NCBI GenBank assembly: GCA_038501625.1
Contig: JAZAYU010000185.1
Location: 434,001 to 498,000 of the forward strand
DNA: 64,000 nt
From: Corbicula japonica
Taxonomy: Eukaryota > Mollusca > Bivalvia > Venerida > Cyrenidae
Direction of reading: 5' to 3'
Shown here: piece by piece, positions 21,201 to 32,343 of the stretch
How positions within the stretch are numbered: the first letter of the stretch is position 1
Layout of the letters: every line of letters begins with the position of its first letter
Made by a program: the position numbers and the translations under genes
Notes under the pieces: model-generated
The model's database searches: none
What the model saw: only the letters and a program-made list of their open reading frames with translations
What the model was told of the DNA's origin: nothing

Positions 21201-21705
21201 TTAGAAAAAAAAATCTCTCACAGTGACAGAAGAAGTTCTGATTTCACTTGATCCAGAAAGTTAACAGAACCAATTCTCTTTTAAAAAATATGAAATATCT
21301 TTTTCTGTCTTACAAAACAGTTGAATGAATTTCGATTAAATTAAACTAACCCTCTAAAAGCTTATAAAACAGATGAAAGACTTGCTATTAGTCAAAATAA
21401 TCCACTAAAAGCTTATAAAATGGATGAAAGACTTTCCATTAATTAAAAAACCCTCAACAAGCATCAAACAAAATGGGATTATAGCTTTTATTAATTTTCC
21501 TTTTACAATTAAAAAAAAGACAAAGCCCAAAACACCCAAAAGAAATGATAAATATTTGGTGAAAAGTACAAACCCAACAGTATTTCCCTGTGAATAAGCT
21601 ACTATTATAGTAATTTATGAAGCTAAAGACTTGTTATTCTGCTTAAAGCAGCTTGTACAGTGATTTCTGATTATTGGCTAACCACAAATTATGTCAATAT
21701 TACAT

Positions 21706-21997
21706 TTAACTCTTTTCTCCATAGAAATGTCTTTTATGGCATGGGTAAACAGTGTAGATCCAGATCTATTAGGTTGGCATATCAGTGCTACCTAATCATG
21801 ATCTACACTGTTAGCTTTTGAGCCGGCACATCCATGCCATCTGATCAGGATCTAGTAAACTGTTCGCTTTTTGATTTGTTAGGTTATTTCTGACCAAAAT
21901 GCGACAAGTGCAGAACCTGGTCAGATAGCATGGATGATCTGGATCTACACTGGTTGCACATGCATAAAAACATGTATTTATGGAGGAAAGTGTTTAA
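21706..21997. mobile_element. TTAA hairpin MITE between direct repeats
   Basis: Contains an extra internal piece. It is flanked by copies of a roughly 60-bp sequence (CAGTGATTTCTGATTATTGG...) at about 21,655-21,712 and 22,003-22,062, longer than a TTAA target duplication. Confidence 0.6.
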
Positions 21998-22616
21998 GCA
22001 GTTTACACAGTGATTTCTGATTATTGGCTAACCAAATTATGTCAATGTTACATTTAAGCTATACAAATTCAAAAGATGGTATTCATCTTCAACATCAACT
22101 TTGTGACAAACGATACATTTCTACATTGGGCCATTTTTAGTAGTAATGTTACCTACACAATATTAAGCACTATTTGAAATCAAAATAGGAAAACAACATA
22201 CACTTATTACATTACATGTTGATCAATTCAATGAAAAAAAAGAAAATGTTGAAGATAAATAACATTTCACAAGGACATGCAAAAACCACTCATTAATTTT
22301 TTTCTACTGTTAATTGTTTATAGTTTTTTTGCTAGACTTAGTACAAATTCTGTACCTTTCAATTGGCAGAATATTTCTTTTAGGGGAATAGTCCCCAGGT
22401 ATCTATGAAGTAAAATTAGTCAAATGACACAAAATTTTAAGTTGAAGATAAATCCATATTGCCAAAATGCACTGCATTAACATATACTGGAAGAATAATT
22501 ATTAAAGTTCATTTCGATTGACTTCTATTTAGTACATAAAACAAAATCAGGTACATTCTTAAAGATGTTAACTGTTTTTAAAGTATTAGAAAACTGTTGA
22601 ATGGTAGTATTATGTA

Positions 22617-22860
22617 GCCCTTCACTTCATGGGATATAGCAGATATCCCATGGGATATCAGAGTAGATCCAGAACAGCCAGCACATCTGTGCCATCTGTT
22701 TTAGATCTACACTGGTTACTTACATTTGTAAGGTTGGTTCTGACCGAGAACTGAACAGAGTAGATCCAGATCAGATAGCATAGATGTGCTGGCCTATCTA
22801 GATCTACACTGTTTGCCGTGTTGAGAATTATGAGCCATATTCCACAGTGTAAAGGTTTTT
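22617..22860. mobile_element. TTAA hairpin MITE, diverged
   Basis: Arms recognisable; ends reduced to CCCTTCACTTCATGGG and CACAGTGTAAAGG-like sequence. Confidence 0.5.
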
Positions 22861-22974
22861 ATAAAAAATACTAATTGATATTATTACTTCATGTTCAAAT
22901 ACTACTTGAAAAGCGAAGAGTGCCAACTTGGAAAAATAACTAATCCATATGTGGAGTAATTTTTGTTTATAAAA

Positions 22975-23160
22975 ATACCATCATTCTCTGAATATAAGCC
23001 GCACTTTTTTTCCAGAATTTGGCAGTAAAACATTGGGGGTGCGGCTAATACACAGGTTTGGCTGCTTATACATTGCGTTAAGCCATTTTCATCTGTTCCA
23101 TCAGGTTTAGGGGGGTGTGGCTTATATATGAGTGCGGCTTATATTCGAACAATGACGGTA
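22975..23160. mobile_element. inverted-repeat MITE (ATAAGCCGCAC type)
   Basis: Left CTGAATATAAGCCGCACTTT, right AGTGCGGCTTATATTCGAAC then AATGACGGTA. A second copy at 47,760-47,914 shows full ends TACCGT...ACGGTA. Probably a short DNA transposon with TA ends. Lies 30 bp from the exon 13 donor. Confidence 0.65.
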
Positions 23161-23189
23161 CAACAGAAAAGTATATCAATTTTCAATAC

Positions 23190-23297
23190 CTGGGGGTATG
23201 TATATTGGTTGTAGTTTGCGGCAGATATCTGCTGCATGGAATGGATTTCTGCGTCTCTCATGTTCACTATTCTGTAGTACAAATCTGCATCACCATA
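23190..23297 (-). CDS. CCDC17: exon 13: CCDC17 conserved core, part 3
   Basis: 108 bp, 36 codons, phase 0 in and out. Acceptor cattacag, donor GTATTG. It encodes YGDADLYYRIVNMRDAEIHS, then MQQISAANYNQYTYPQ. This matches the end of the human CCDC17 core, where the protein stops shortly after a tyrosine-proline motif. Here the reading frame goes on to further exons. An inverted-repeat element abuts the intron about 30 bp from the donor. Confidence 0.88.
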
Positions 23298-23395
23298 CTG
23301 TAATGTATAAAATACATATATCAGAAAAAAAGTCTTCACCATACCATAAAATATGAAATACACATATCAGAAAAAGCCTTCACCATAACTGTATT

Positions 23396-23632
23396 AACCC
23401 TTTACTCTGTGGGATAAATTGCGTCATATCCCATGGAAAACAAGTGTAGATCCAGATCAGCTAGCATATCCATGCTGTCTGATTTGGTTTTACAGTACAA
23501 GTATTTGGCAATGCTTTTACCTTTATTATGTTATTTCTGACCAAACAGCAACTGTGTAGACCCAAAGCATACAGCACAGATGTCTGTGCCAGCTAATCTG
23601 GATCTACCCTTGTTGCCCATTATTAAAGGCAT
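23396..23632. mobile_element. TTAA hairpin MITE, diverged
   Basis: Left TTAACCCTTTACTC; right end lost into the next repeat. Confidence 0.55.
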
Positions 23633-23638
23633 CTCAAT

Positions 23639-23851
23639 TACTGTAGTATCATTCTATTTCGCGGTGGCTTAATTTTCACGTATTTCACTCTAAAGTTAGT
23701 GCAGGAAATCAAATCCTAGAAAAATCAAACCATATAATATCTAGTCTTATTAGAATAATAAAAGTGCGTGCATTTTAGCGCTTGCGAAAATGTCACATAT
23801 GTTATTTGTGCGAAATTTGATCCACGCGAATTAAATGATACTTCAGCAGTC
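23639..23851. mobile_element. AATTTCGCG-type inverted-repeat element
   Basis: Best copy of this family: CTGTAGTATCATTCTATTTC at the left, and GAATTAAATGATACTTCAG at the right as its complement. Confidence 0.65.
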
Positions 23852-23904
23852 AAGGGTTAACATATTTATTTTATAGGTAAAGGCATCAGCACACTAAGTC
23901 TTCA

Positions 23905-24140
23905 GGACTGTAATTTCATTTATTTCAATAATTTCATGGAGAGCATTTTCACACAAAACCCGCAAATAACAAATAAACTAGCAGGGGCATGAATTCACAC
24001 AACTGTCTGTATTATTCTACAAAGACAAACTGTTAAACTGTTTAATTTTGATGGGGGTGAATTTTGTGCAATAGCCATAATCTGAAATACATGAAAGTTG
24101 AACTCGCACAAAATAAAAATAAAATGATACCACAGCATTA
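23905..24140. mobile_element. AATTTCGCG-type inverted-repeat element, diverged
   Basis: GACTGTAATTTCATTTATTT left and AAATGATACCACAGCATTAC right. It lies about 40 bp from exon 12. Confidence 0.5.
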
Positions 24141-24180
24141 CTGCATTGCAACAATCCTCTAGATGACAAAGAGTACTCAC

Positions 24181-24400
24181 CTGAGCGACACGCTGCACCT
24201 GACTGACATGTAGGAAAGGTTTGATCGGAACATTCCTCATTGGTATCCTGAACCGACCCGCTATCAGTCTACCATTGTTGTCAAACAGGGGGATCTTTGT
24301 CCACGCACGAGTTATCAAACTGTGGCGGTCATGTTCGGAAGCTGGCCCTCCGCTGGCCTGGAGCTCCACAACAATGCCAAGGTCAGGTTCTGGCGGACAT
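24181..24400 (-). CDS. CCDC17: exon 12: CCDC17 conserved core, part 2
   Basis: 220 bp, phase 2 in, phase 0 out. Acceptor ctatttcag, donor GTGAGT (perfect consensus). It encodes CPPEPDLGIVVELQASGG, HDRHSLITRAWTKIPLFDNN, then GRLIAGRFRIPMRNVPIKP and FLHVSQVQRVAQ. The W-K-PLFD-xxRLxAGRxRxPxRxxPxxP pattern is the best-conserved stretch of CCDC17 that I recall and is C2-like in character. Confidence 0.9.
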
Positions 24401-24729
24401 CTGAAATAGAATTTGTTCAGTTTTGCATATTTTTTAAATTTCAAGTCTATGTGTGACCTTGACCTTTGAAATAAGGTGACAAAGATTTTCATGGCACAGA
24501 ACTTTATACCATTGATACTATTAGCAGGCCAAAATAAATGTAAATGTGAACTCAGATTTTTTATGTTAATAGTTAAATATAATTTATAAAGCATTGATAA
24601 AATGATGTCAGAAAAACCATGGGTGTTCAGTTCAACACTTGTCTCGCCCTCTTGTTCTGTGTCAGAATATAACAAAATTCATTACCACCTAAAAGTTTTT
24701 ATTTTATCATGACTATGTTGTAATATAAA

Positions 24730-25010
24730 GCAATATTGTTGAAAGTTTAATGAAGAAGTATTAAGAAATGGCAAACTTACAGCCAGCATTAAGTTTTCGT
24801 GACAAAATCTGACTATAAAAAGGGGCTATAATTCTGTCAAATGTGACCTTGACAAACCTAGGCTACATCACAAACCTGTCTTCACAAACAATAAAAATTT
24901 AATGAAGAAATATTAAGAAAAAGCAAAGTTATGGTCAACATTAAGTTTTCATGGACAGAAGAATTGACGGAACAATCTTTTGTTTATGAGCTTTTCTTCG
25001 AATGTGCAAC
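24730..25010. repeat. interspersed repeat, shared with 40.9-41.2 kb
   Basis: Twice contains TTAATGAAGAAATATTAAGAAA-type sequence followed by AAGTT-CAGCCA--ATTAAGTTTTC. The same order recurs at about 41,070-41,160. Possibly a fragment of a larger element. Confidence 0.5.
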
Positions 25011-25142
25011 ATAAAAATAAAATACCATCACCTCAGTGCAAAAATGGTGTAAGTTACTTTATTTATAAGGGGAAGTAACTGCAAGAGAAGTTTGCTGTGT
25101 TATAGGTATAAAAAGCTAAGCCTAGAATGCATGAACATTTAC

Positions 25143-25352
25143 TTTGGCACGGGTTGTTTAGCCCCAATCACAGCATTGGAGTAGTTATAGTTGAACCTCT
25201 CCCCTCGGGTTGCTGGTTCTGTGTACACTGTAGGTAGAACAGTTGGTTCCCCCATCACTGCTGATGAACTATGGAGGCCGACTACCAGACGACATGCTTG
25301 TATGGTGGGATCCAGGGATAACACAAAGTCGTAGAAAATCACAAATCCAGCA
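25143..25352 (-). CDS. CCDC17: exon 11: CCDC17 conserved core, part 1
   Basis: 210 bp, phase 2 in and out. Acceptor aaatttcag, donor GTAAAT. It encodes AGFVIFYDFVLSLDPTIQAC, then RLVVGLHSSSAVMGEPTVLP and TVYTEPATRGERFNYNYS. The GFVIFYDF start and the LPxVYxEP motif are the hallmark I associate with the CCDC17 core. Hydrophobic alternation suggests beta strands. Confidence 0.88.
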
Positions 25353-25394
25353 CTGAAATTTAATAAGAAAACCCTCAAAATATTTAAATCAATA

Positions 25395-25641
25395 TTAACC
25401 CTTTCCTCCGTAGATAAACTTTTATTGCATGAGCGATCAGTGTAGATACAGATCAGCCGGCACATCCGTGCCGTCTGATCAGGATCTGCACTGTTCACTT
25501 TTTGATTTGTTAGGTTATTTCTGACCAAAATGTAAGAAGTGCAGATCTGATCCTGATCAGACAGCATGAATGTGCTGCCTGATCTGGATCTACACTGGTC
25601 GCACATGCTTAAAATTGCATATATATGGAGGAAAGGGTTAA
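25395..25641 (-). mobile_element. TTAA hairpin MITE, full length
   Basis: Both TTAA ends and terminal repeats intact (CCCTTTCCTCCGTA, TATGGAGGAAAGGG). It lies 43 bp upstream of exon 11, in the acceptor region. Confidence 0.85.
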
Positions 25642-25662
25642 ATTACAATCATTTAACCTTTT

Positions 25663-25910
25663 ACTCCATGGATACACCATCTATCACATGAGTGACCAGT
25701 GTAGATCCAGATCACCCGGCATATCAAGGTCATCTGATCTGGATCTACACTATTCACTTCTTCGTAAAAAATTTGAGAAAAAAACTCATGAATCGAAAAG
25801 CGAAAAATTTAGATCCTGATCTGATTACATAGATCTATTGTGCTGGGTATCTAGATCTACATTGTTTGCCCATGCAATAAAAGTTGTATCTTTGGTGTAC
25901 AGGGTTTTAA
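25663..25910. mobile_element. TTAA hairpin MITE, diverged
   Basis: TTAACCTTTTACTCC left end; only 21 bp from the previous copy. Confidence 0.65.
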
Positions 25911-26421
25911 AAAATTTTCTTATTGTTGGTTTGTTTTACTATTATATAAATCGACTTTGACTGAACTAATGAAAATAAAATTCTGGATCCCAAGTCTGGA
26001 AAAATTCATAAAAATTATTAAACTCTACATTAAAAAATTAAAACTCATTATAAGAAAATAAGTTAACTTAAAACCAAGTTACTTACCATTCTACAGTTAA
26101 TCACAATGTAGGCATTTTATTCAAACACACAGTGTTAGAATCCATGAAGTACAAATTACAACATTAGGTTGTGTCAACGATTTTAATGTTTATTTTCATC
26201 AAATACATAACTCATCATATTTATCCATCCATTCAGCATATATGTTAAAATATAACAAAAGGTTGGGGTAAAATTTTCAAAATCCTTCAAAACCCTCCTT
26301 ATTATATATAAAACATTTATTCAAATCAGGAATACCCATCATGGCCCCGAACTTACATTGAATTGTGATCATTACGTGTACTCTTCAAAAAGAGAGTCAA
26401 AAAAACTATCACTGAGAATTA

Positions 26422-26737
26422 TTAACCCATTACTCCATTGGATATGACATGGTAAACCAGTGTAGATCCAGATCAGCTGGCACACCTGTGCCATCCAATC
26501 AGGATTTAAATTATCCGCTCAAAGATCCATTAGGTCAATTCAGACCAAAAAGCAAACAGTGTTGACCCAGATCAGACAGCCGATCTAGACCTACATTGTT
26601 CACTAATAGATCCATTAGGTCATTTCTGACAAAGAACCAAACAGTGTTAATCCAGATCAGACAGCTGATCTGGATCTACACTGGTCACCCTTGTAATAAA
26701 AGGCAAATCCTTGGAGTTATCGGGTATGGATTAAACC
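26422..26737. mobile_element. TTAA hairpin MITE with tandem internal hairpin
   Basis: The segment CCATTAGGTCA-TTC-GACCAA--AC occurs twice, giving three hairpin-like blocks. Confidence 0.6.
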
Positions 26738-28019
26738 AACACCAGACAAGTTCTAAAGAGTCTATTTGATGTTGTAAGAAACATAAATGTTATTCTAAAT
26801 ATTGATTCAGAAACAAGGGATCTTGCATCTTCGACCCATTCTTCCAAGCAATTATATTTTCGTCCAAACATCATCCTGTAACATGAAAAAAACAAGATGT
26901 TAGTTAAATGACCCTTTTCTGACTTATTTTAACATTGAACCAGTTTAAAATTTTTTTTTACTTTTATTGAATAATTTTTTTTAACAATTATAATTTAATA
27001 ACAAATAAAGCACAAAAATCCCTGCCTTTATTAGTTTTTGTATCAAAATTTGACGTTATTTAACTTTCAAAATAAAATTCAAAGTTTTAAATTCGTATAG
27101 AACTTAGAAAACTGATGTTAGTAAAAGCAAACTGCAGAAAAAGGCCATGAAATAAAACAAGCAAACACTGTGTTCTACAGTAGATATATGGTGCTCTTCT
27201 AAAAATAACTTCTACAGAATCTGTAAATACAAAAAAGTATATTAAAATTAGTAAAAGTAATCTACAGGTAATTAAAATCATCTCCTAAAAACATATCACT
27301 ATCCGGACATGACGAAGAGTCACTTAAATGTGCTTTTTTCAACAACATTCTGACTCCTTCCGAACATTGTATTTAAGCTGTGTAAATGAATACACAATGT
27401 AATTAATGTGGAACAAAGTTGATATCCTGCAAAGAGATACTTTACTGAAGATTGGTGTGTTTCATGATTGTGGTATCAATTTCATTTCAACTGTCCACAT
27501 ATGTCATTTTTTGATCATTACTGATAGTGTTATGAATCCGACTTCAGCAGGATTGTAGTAAATGTCAAAACTTTAAAAGTGGAAATATCCAGCGGCATCT
27601 TCTAAGGCTAATTAACACATGGAAAAAAAGGTAAAAAAAATCTTACAGGATATTGTAGGCTTTCAACCTATTTTGCTCAAAAAAGGTGAGTGGTGATACT
27701 GGTACTTCATTCCATAAATTTTAACATCTTTTTTAAGGTTTTTCAGTTAATGTAAAATTCCAATAACACTGTGACTTCACTTGTATTCTTGGCCATGAAA
27801 TTGAATAGTTTTCAGTAAAACAGCATTTTCTTGGATTCGTAAATTTGTTGTTTTTCATCTTTTTAAAATGTTTGGATATAATTCTATATTTCCAGGTGGT
27901 TCTGACCCATTGAACAATCCATCATCCAAATGACAAACATGTATCTCATGCAGCTCAGGAATAGTGATCAGAATTGCAGTATGTTTACTTATTTGATTTA
28001 AAAGTTACTGCATTTCATT

Positions 28020-28380
28020 TAAGACATGTTGTTTATCCTGCATCATTCAGTACATAGTCATCAGCATCCTCCTTCTGATACTTTTCTGTAATGTTCTTCT
28101 GTCTATATCAATCTCGAGCTTCAAAACGTCATCTTTCTGAATCTTTCCATGCTCATGTCTATGAAGTTTCTCAAAACTACTGTACTTCTATGTACATTTG
28201 AATGGCCACTGTAGCTACGTTTTCTAAGTCACCTTTCTGTAATGACCTATACTTGGCAATTAAATTAATATATACTGCATTTACATTGTTTCATAATAGG
28301 TTTCTCTGTATACTTGTACAACAAATATCTGCATCTGTGTTATTTCCTTAAAGTTACTTCTGTATCTTTGAAGATACAAT
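28020..28380 (-). pseudogene. broken coding-like block, frameshifts apparent
   Basis: On the minus strand, successive open pieces in different frames read YLQRYRSNFKEITQMQIFVV, YINLIAKYRSLQKGDLENVA with TVAIQMYIEVQ, FEKLHRHEHGKIQKDDVLKL and EKYQKEDADDYVLNDAG. Stops and frame changes separate them. The pieces share a loose YRS/YQK pattern, which hints at a decayed repeat protein or retrocopy. No family recognised, and chance openness cannot be excluded. Confidence 0.25.
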
Positions 28381-28740
28381 TCTTGTGTATTTCATGCTAG
28401 GGAAACTGGATTTTTAACACAATTCTTTTATGTGAAATTTGCCTTTAAATTAGGCAATAGAGGGCTATATGAAAGCCTTGGCAACAACTTATATTTAGCA
28501 GTCCATTAGCTATGCCAGTTCACTCAGTTACCAGGTCTACCCTAACTCAGGCTGGTTAAGTAATAACTGCCAGAGATGAATTCTGGTTAAAAACACAGTT
28601 TGGTATCTCAAAACCAAATTTCAGATTTGGCTGTCAACTCAATTTCTGTCAGACTTTTTCTATCACTTTTAGGTTTATCTCATCTATGCAACTACATAAC
28701 TTTTTAAGTAAGTCTAAAACATACACAGATAGGTATAAAC

Positions 28741-28877
28741 TTAACTCTTTTTTCCTTATATACAGACTTTATGGTGTGTGTGACTAGATCCAGATCAATG
28801 GTACAGCTGTGCAAGCAGATCTGGACCAACACTGTTCACCCAGGTCATAAAATTGTATCCAAGGAGTAAAGAGCTAA
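28741..28877. mobile_element. TTAA hairpin MITE, internally deleted
   Basis: Single hairpin remaining; right end GGAGTAAAGAGCTAAA. Confidence 0.5.
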
Positions 28878-29042
28878 AACAGTAATTTTATCTGTCAGTC
28901 AGATTCAAGCTATATTAGTGTAATAATATTATGTGTGCCAGAAGAATTAATATCTAGCATGCAATACATGTATGTAAAAGTGAAATGGTTCAAAAACTGC
29001 TGTGCTGACTGAATTTTCTTCTGTAAACACTCAATTTCTTAC

Positions 29043-29437
29043 AGTCAAACTCCACAGGTCTTCCCCAGGCCTCTCTTAATGGTGCAGCCTCATCTGTATC
29101 ACTTCTCAAGGTCCTAGTTCTAGCATTTCCAGGCTGACCAACCACAGAGCTTGTTACATTCCCACTCTGCTGATTAGTGGTATACTGTGACAAGTAAGGA
29201 CTTCTCTGATTGGCTGGATTGTACTGTAAGGCAGGAGTTCCAAATCTTGGCCTGGTTCTCTGATTTGGCTGGTCATAGGGAACCAGTCTATTGTCATTTT
29301 CAATCTGCAAGGGTTCTTCCTCTTTGAATTCATCTTCATGAATAGGAAACATCTGGCGTTCTTGTAACTTTACATGCTGAGTTGCCACCCATGTTCTTGT
29401 TGCCGTTGCAATCTGGCGCTTATCAAAACGATTTAAG
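29043..29437 (-). CDS. CCDC17: exon 10: polar disordered segment
   Basis: 395 bp, phase 2 in, phase 1 out. Acceptor aaatttcag, donor GTAAGA. It encodes LNRFDKRQIATATRTWVATQ, then acidic HEDEFKEEEPLQIENDNRLV, then glutamine/asparagine/arginine-rich sequence ending EAAPLREAWGRPVEFD. Its phase-1 end does not fit the next recognised exon (phase-2 entry at 25,352), so at least one exon between them is missing from my model. Confidence 0.85.
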
Positions 29438-29668
29438 CTGAAATTTTTCAATTATTACAAAAACAAAGAATTTCATAAAATGTCTCAAGTTTTCACCACA
29501 CTTAGAAGAATATCAAACTGAATTGGAATAAGCAGGATAAAAACACAAAATAACAACTATTCTTTAATTAATGTGTTATTGTTTTAGTAATGTGATAACT
29601 GTGTTAGTAATCAAGCAAAGGTATTATGCAAATTCATTTCAAATTGAGAGAAACACTTCCAAAGTCAT

Positions 29669-29909
29669 TTAACCCTTTCCTTGACATATACACATTTATA
29701 TGCTTGTGCAACCAGTGTAGATCCAGATCAGCCGGCACATCCGTGCCGTCTGATCAGGATCTGCACTGGTTGCATTTTGGTCAGGAATAACCTAATGAAT
29801 CAAAAAGCAACAGTTTAGATCCTGATCAGACGACACAGATGTGCTGGCTGATCTGGATCTAAACTGTTCGCCCTAGCAATAAAGGTGTATATATACAGGA
29901 AAGGGTTAA
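29669..29909 (+). mobile_element. TTAA hairpin MITE, full length
   Basis: Very similar to the reference copy at 20,102 through both hairpins; right end CAGGAAAGGGTTAA. Confidence 0.85.
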
Positions 29910-29985
29910 AATCAGTCTTCTTGATGTCATCCTGAGTCAGAATCAACTACATGACTTTTATTATATGCAGCATTGATTATATTAC

Positions 29986-30310
29986 GTGAAGCAGGATAGA
30001 ATCTCATCGAAGGATTGAATGATATGTTTGACTTTGATTTCATTAAATCTAGCAGAATTCAATCTCATTGCAGTTCTTCTGTTACGTGTTTTTCTAACTA
30101 CATGAGATTCCTTGTCGATAAGAATTTTGAGGTGTTGCACCTCTGCGGCGGCAGGGGTGGCATCTGCCAATATTTTGCCCCATTTTTGCCCTGTGACACC
30201 ACTGCCGTTCCAATCCTTGCGGACAAGCTACACACCTGGAATTTACTGTCTGCAGTTGTTTCATGTATGTGCTGTGTGGCACCAATACAATCTTGTTTCA
30301 GAATTGTTAT
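29986..30310 (-). pseudogene. coding-like island of unknown identity
   Basis: Minus-strand frame reading LVRKDWNGSGVTGQKWGKIL, then ADATPAAAEVQHLKILIDKE, HVVRKTRNRRTAMRLNSARF and NEIKVKHIIQSFDEILSCFT before TAA. Composition and hydrophobic pattern look like a real protein fragment. A GTAATA donor at 29,984-29,985 would leave phase 2, the phase needed between exons 9 and 10, but the upstream boundary is unclear and an in-frame TAG precedes the island. It may be an alternative exon, a nested gene fragment or a decayed insertion. I do not recognise the family. Confidence 0.35.
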
Positions 30311-30439
30311 CATTTCTGGTTTCCAGAGATTATGGTGCCCATTTTTGTGATGTCATGAAGTCCAGAGTTCCATGAAACTGGTGTTACAATGTCAGAGAGC
30401 CCACACAGCTGAATCAATAAACAATGATTTTGATGATAA

Positions 30440-30845
30440 CAATAAATTGATGATTCTATTCCTTTCATTTTGAGAAGAAAATAATCACTGAAGGTGTCCA
30501 TCCAGTAAATGAATGTTTAAATGGCTTCATCGACTGAGATGATAACAATTGCTGAGTTGTGTCAATCAAGCACATAACTGTATTAATGACTTCAGTGATT
30601 TTTGGGAGAAAACATTTGTTGGGTAGTCTCCATCCAGTAAAGCACTGTCAGTAAAGAACACCTCAGCAATTTTAAGAAGAAAACAATTGTTGCATACTGA
30701 CCATTCATCAAATCACTGTTAAGATGACTTCTGCGATTTTGAGAATAAAACAACTGTTGAGTAGTGTCTAAGGAGGAAATCACTGTAAAATTGACTTTGT
30801 GGACAGCGTCAATCCAGTGAATCACTATATCAATCAATAACTTTG
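30440..30845. repeat. degenerate minisatellite, about 68-bp period
   Basis: Four or five diverged units with the theme GATTTTGAGAAGAAAACAAT-TGTTG--TAGTGTC-ATCCAGTAAATCACTGT. Highly diverged, so old. Confidence 0.65.
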
Positions 30846-30967
30846 TTAGAAACTAATCTACAGCACAAAAAAACTTCAATGTTAACTATATACAGAGCTA
30901 TTAGTTCAACATCTTGGAAGCAAATCTGAAAGAATCAATTTACAGAAAATTTTCCAAGTTTAATGCT

Positions 30968-31118
30968 TTATTTGGCCCCTTGGATTGGCCTATATCCATC
31001 AGGCCCTGGGTCCGGTGTATTGATGTTTCTGGTCCTGGGGAAGTTGGGTACCAGACTGGCCCTGTATGTGTTGCTGTAGTTCCAGGCGTGGTGGAAAGCT
31101 GGTACATAGTTGCTAGGA
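30968..31118 (-). pseudogene. duplicated copy of exon 9 ending in a stop codon
   Basis: It keeps a good acceptor (catgtttcag) and the same phase-2 entry as exon 9, and encodes PSNYVPAFHHAWNYSNTYRA followed by a segment with PRTRNI. Aligned by eye it shares FHH-WNY, YR and RNI with exon 9. The frame then reaches TAA at 30,968-30,970, and that triplet overlaps an AATAAA hexamer at 30,967-30,972. There is no GT donor before the stop. It is either a decayed exon duplicate or an alternative 3'-terminal exon that would truncate the protein before the CCDC17 core. I favour decay, but the intact 49-codon frame is notable. Confidence 0.6.
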
Positions 31119-31753
31119 CTGAAACATGCATACCACAGGATGCTTCAATAATTTGTTTTCCTTTATGTGATTTTGTATGCTCTTTCTTCAAATGGTGACC
31201 AAGTAGCCAAGGCCAAAAAATGTCCTTTTTTTCATTATGTAAAGCCCTACAAACATCTGCCATGAAGGGCATTATTTAGTGTTTACCATTATCACTACTG
31301 TATAGGCTGCATATTTTAAACTAATTTTATTGTTCAGAAGTTTGGGGAATAGCCAATACATAGATATTGCAGCATTTGTAAACTATGAATGCACATTTTA
31401 TAATGAATTTTGGTTTGCTTTTTGGTTGTGGCCTATACATCAGCAATTATGGTAATAGCTATTGATTTCTTCATTTTGCAAATTTAGCATGAAAAGCAGT
31501 TAGTAATACTACTGAAACACTAATACATAAACTGTCAAATGCATTTGCAATATTTATCATCAAGTCAACTAATTAAGAAACAGTTTGCATATGCATTTGT
31601 CAGGGCCTGTCAGTTTTTAAGGTGGTTATAAGTAGGCAAACTACTGTGAAATCTCTTCATTCCAAATAAAAGCTTTTGCAGCAGAAACTGTTACTACAGT
31701 TACAGTATAAATCTGAAAAACCTTTATGATTTAAATGCTTGACCTGATTTCAC

Positions 31754-31900
31754 AGATCAACCCCGTCGGTTTTAGCAGGTTTACGCGCTCCCCCCTGTGA
31801 GAAATCTATGTTTCTAGGTGGAGGGCCTTGCGGTATAGCATGGGGCCGATAATACTGAGTATAATTCCATGTGTGGTGAAAACTTGGTGGAGGTTTGGGG
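31754..31900 (-). CDS. CCDC17: exon 9: proline-rich exon (with a downstream duplicate)
   Basis: 147 bp, phase 2 in and out. Acceptor acttttcag, donor GTGAAA. It encodes PKPPPSFHHTWNYTQYYRPH, then AIPQGPPPRNIDFSQGG and ARKPAKTDGVDL. A recognisable second copy lies about 0.8 kb downstream (30,968-31,118). Confidence 0.85.
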
Positions 31901-32343
31901 CTGAAAAGTGACACAATTTACTCATAAAATCTTCTTAATTATGATATTAAAAGCTGTTTATTTGGAATGAACAGCTAGAAAAGAGGTTTAATTTAAAAGT
32001 TGTATGGGTTACAGTTCTACCCAAAATAATAAATTTAAAAGCAGTTTCTGAATCTAAGTGAAGCAAAATATGTCAAACATACATGCAACTATAATGTTAC
32101 AAGTACACAATATATTTTCCAAAATGACTAACTGCTTTTCATTCCAAATAAACAAACTTACTAGACCAATAGTCACAAAGTTCAGTTTAGTCTATAACTC
32201 TACGAGATGTGGCGGATATCACATAAGTCGGGATCCCATTGCTTACTAATATGCTGAATGGATAGATAAACGTTACTTGTCAACAAAAACAACAACAACA
32301 ACAGGTTGCAAACATTAGGTCATCAATGGTATAACACATTTCA

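Larger units (their letters stand above)
25353..29042 (-). other. intron interval with a missing exon and coding-like islands
   Basis: Exon 10 ends in phase 1 and exon 11 enters in phase 2, so one or more exons should lie here. A strong GTAAGT donor at 26,356 with an AG 55 bp upstream (26,411) has the right phase, but its polypyrimidine tract would fall inside the exon and the peptide is not like CCDC17. Other minus-strand islands look coding but are broken: 26,790-26,875 (MMFGRKYNCLEEWVEDARSL after a good acceptor), 27,285-27,380 (AHLSDSSSCPDSDMFLGDDF ending at TAG) and 28,020-28,380. None could be fitted into the gene. Confidence 0.4.

Noticed and set aside
30914..31198. A 94-codon plus-strand frame opposite the duplicated exon 9
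   Set aside because: The homology to exon 9 is on the minus strand in a different frame; the plus-strand frame shows no known motif.
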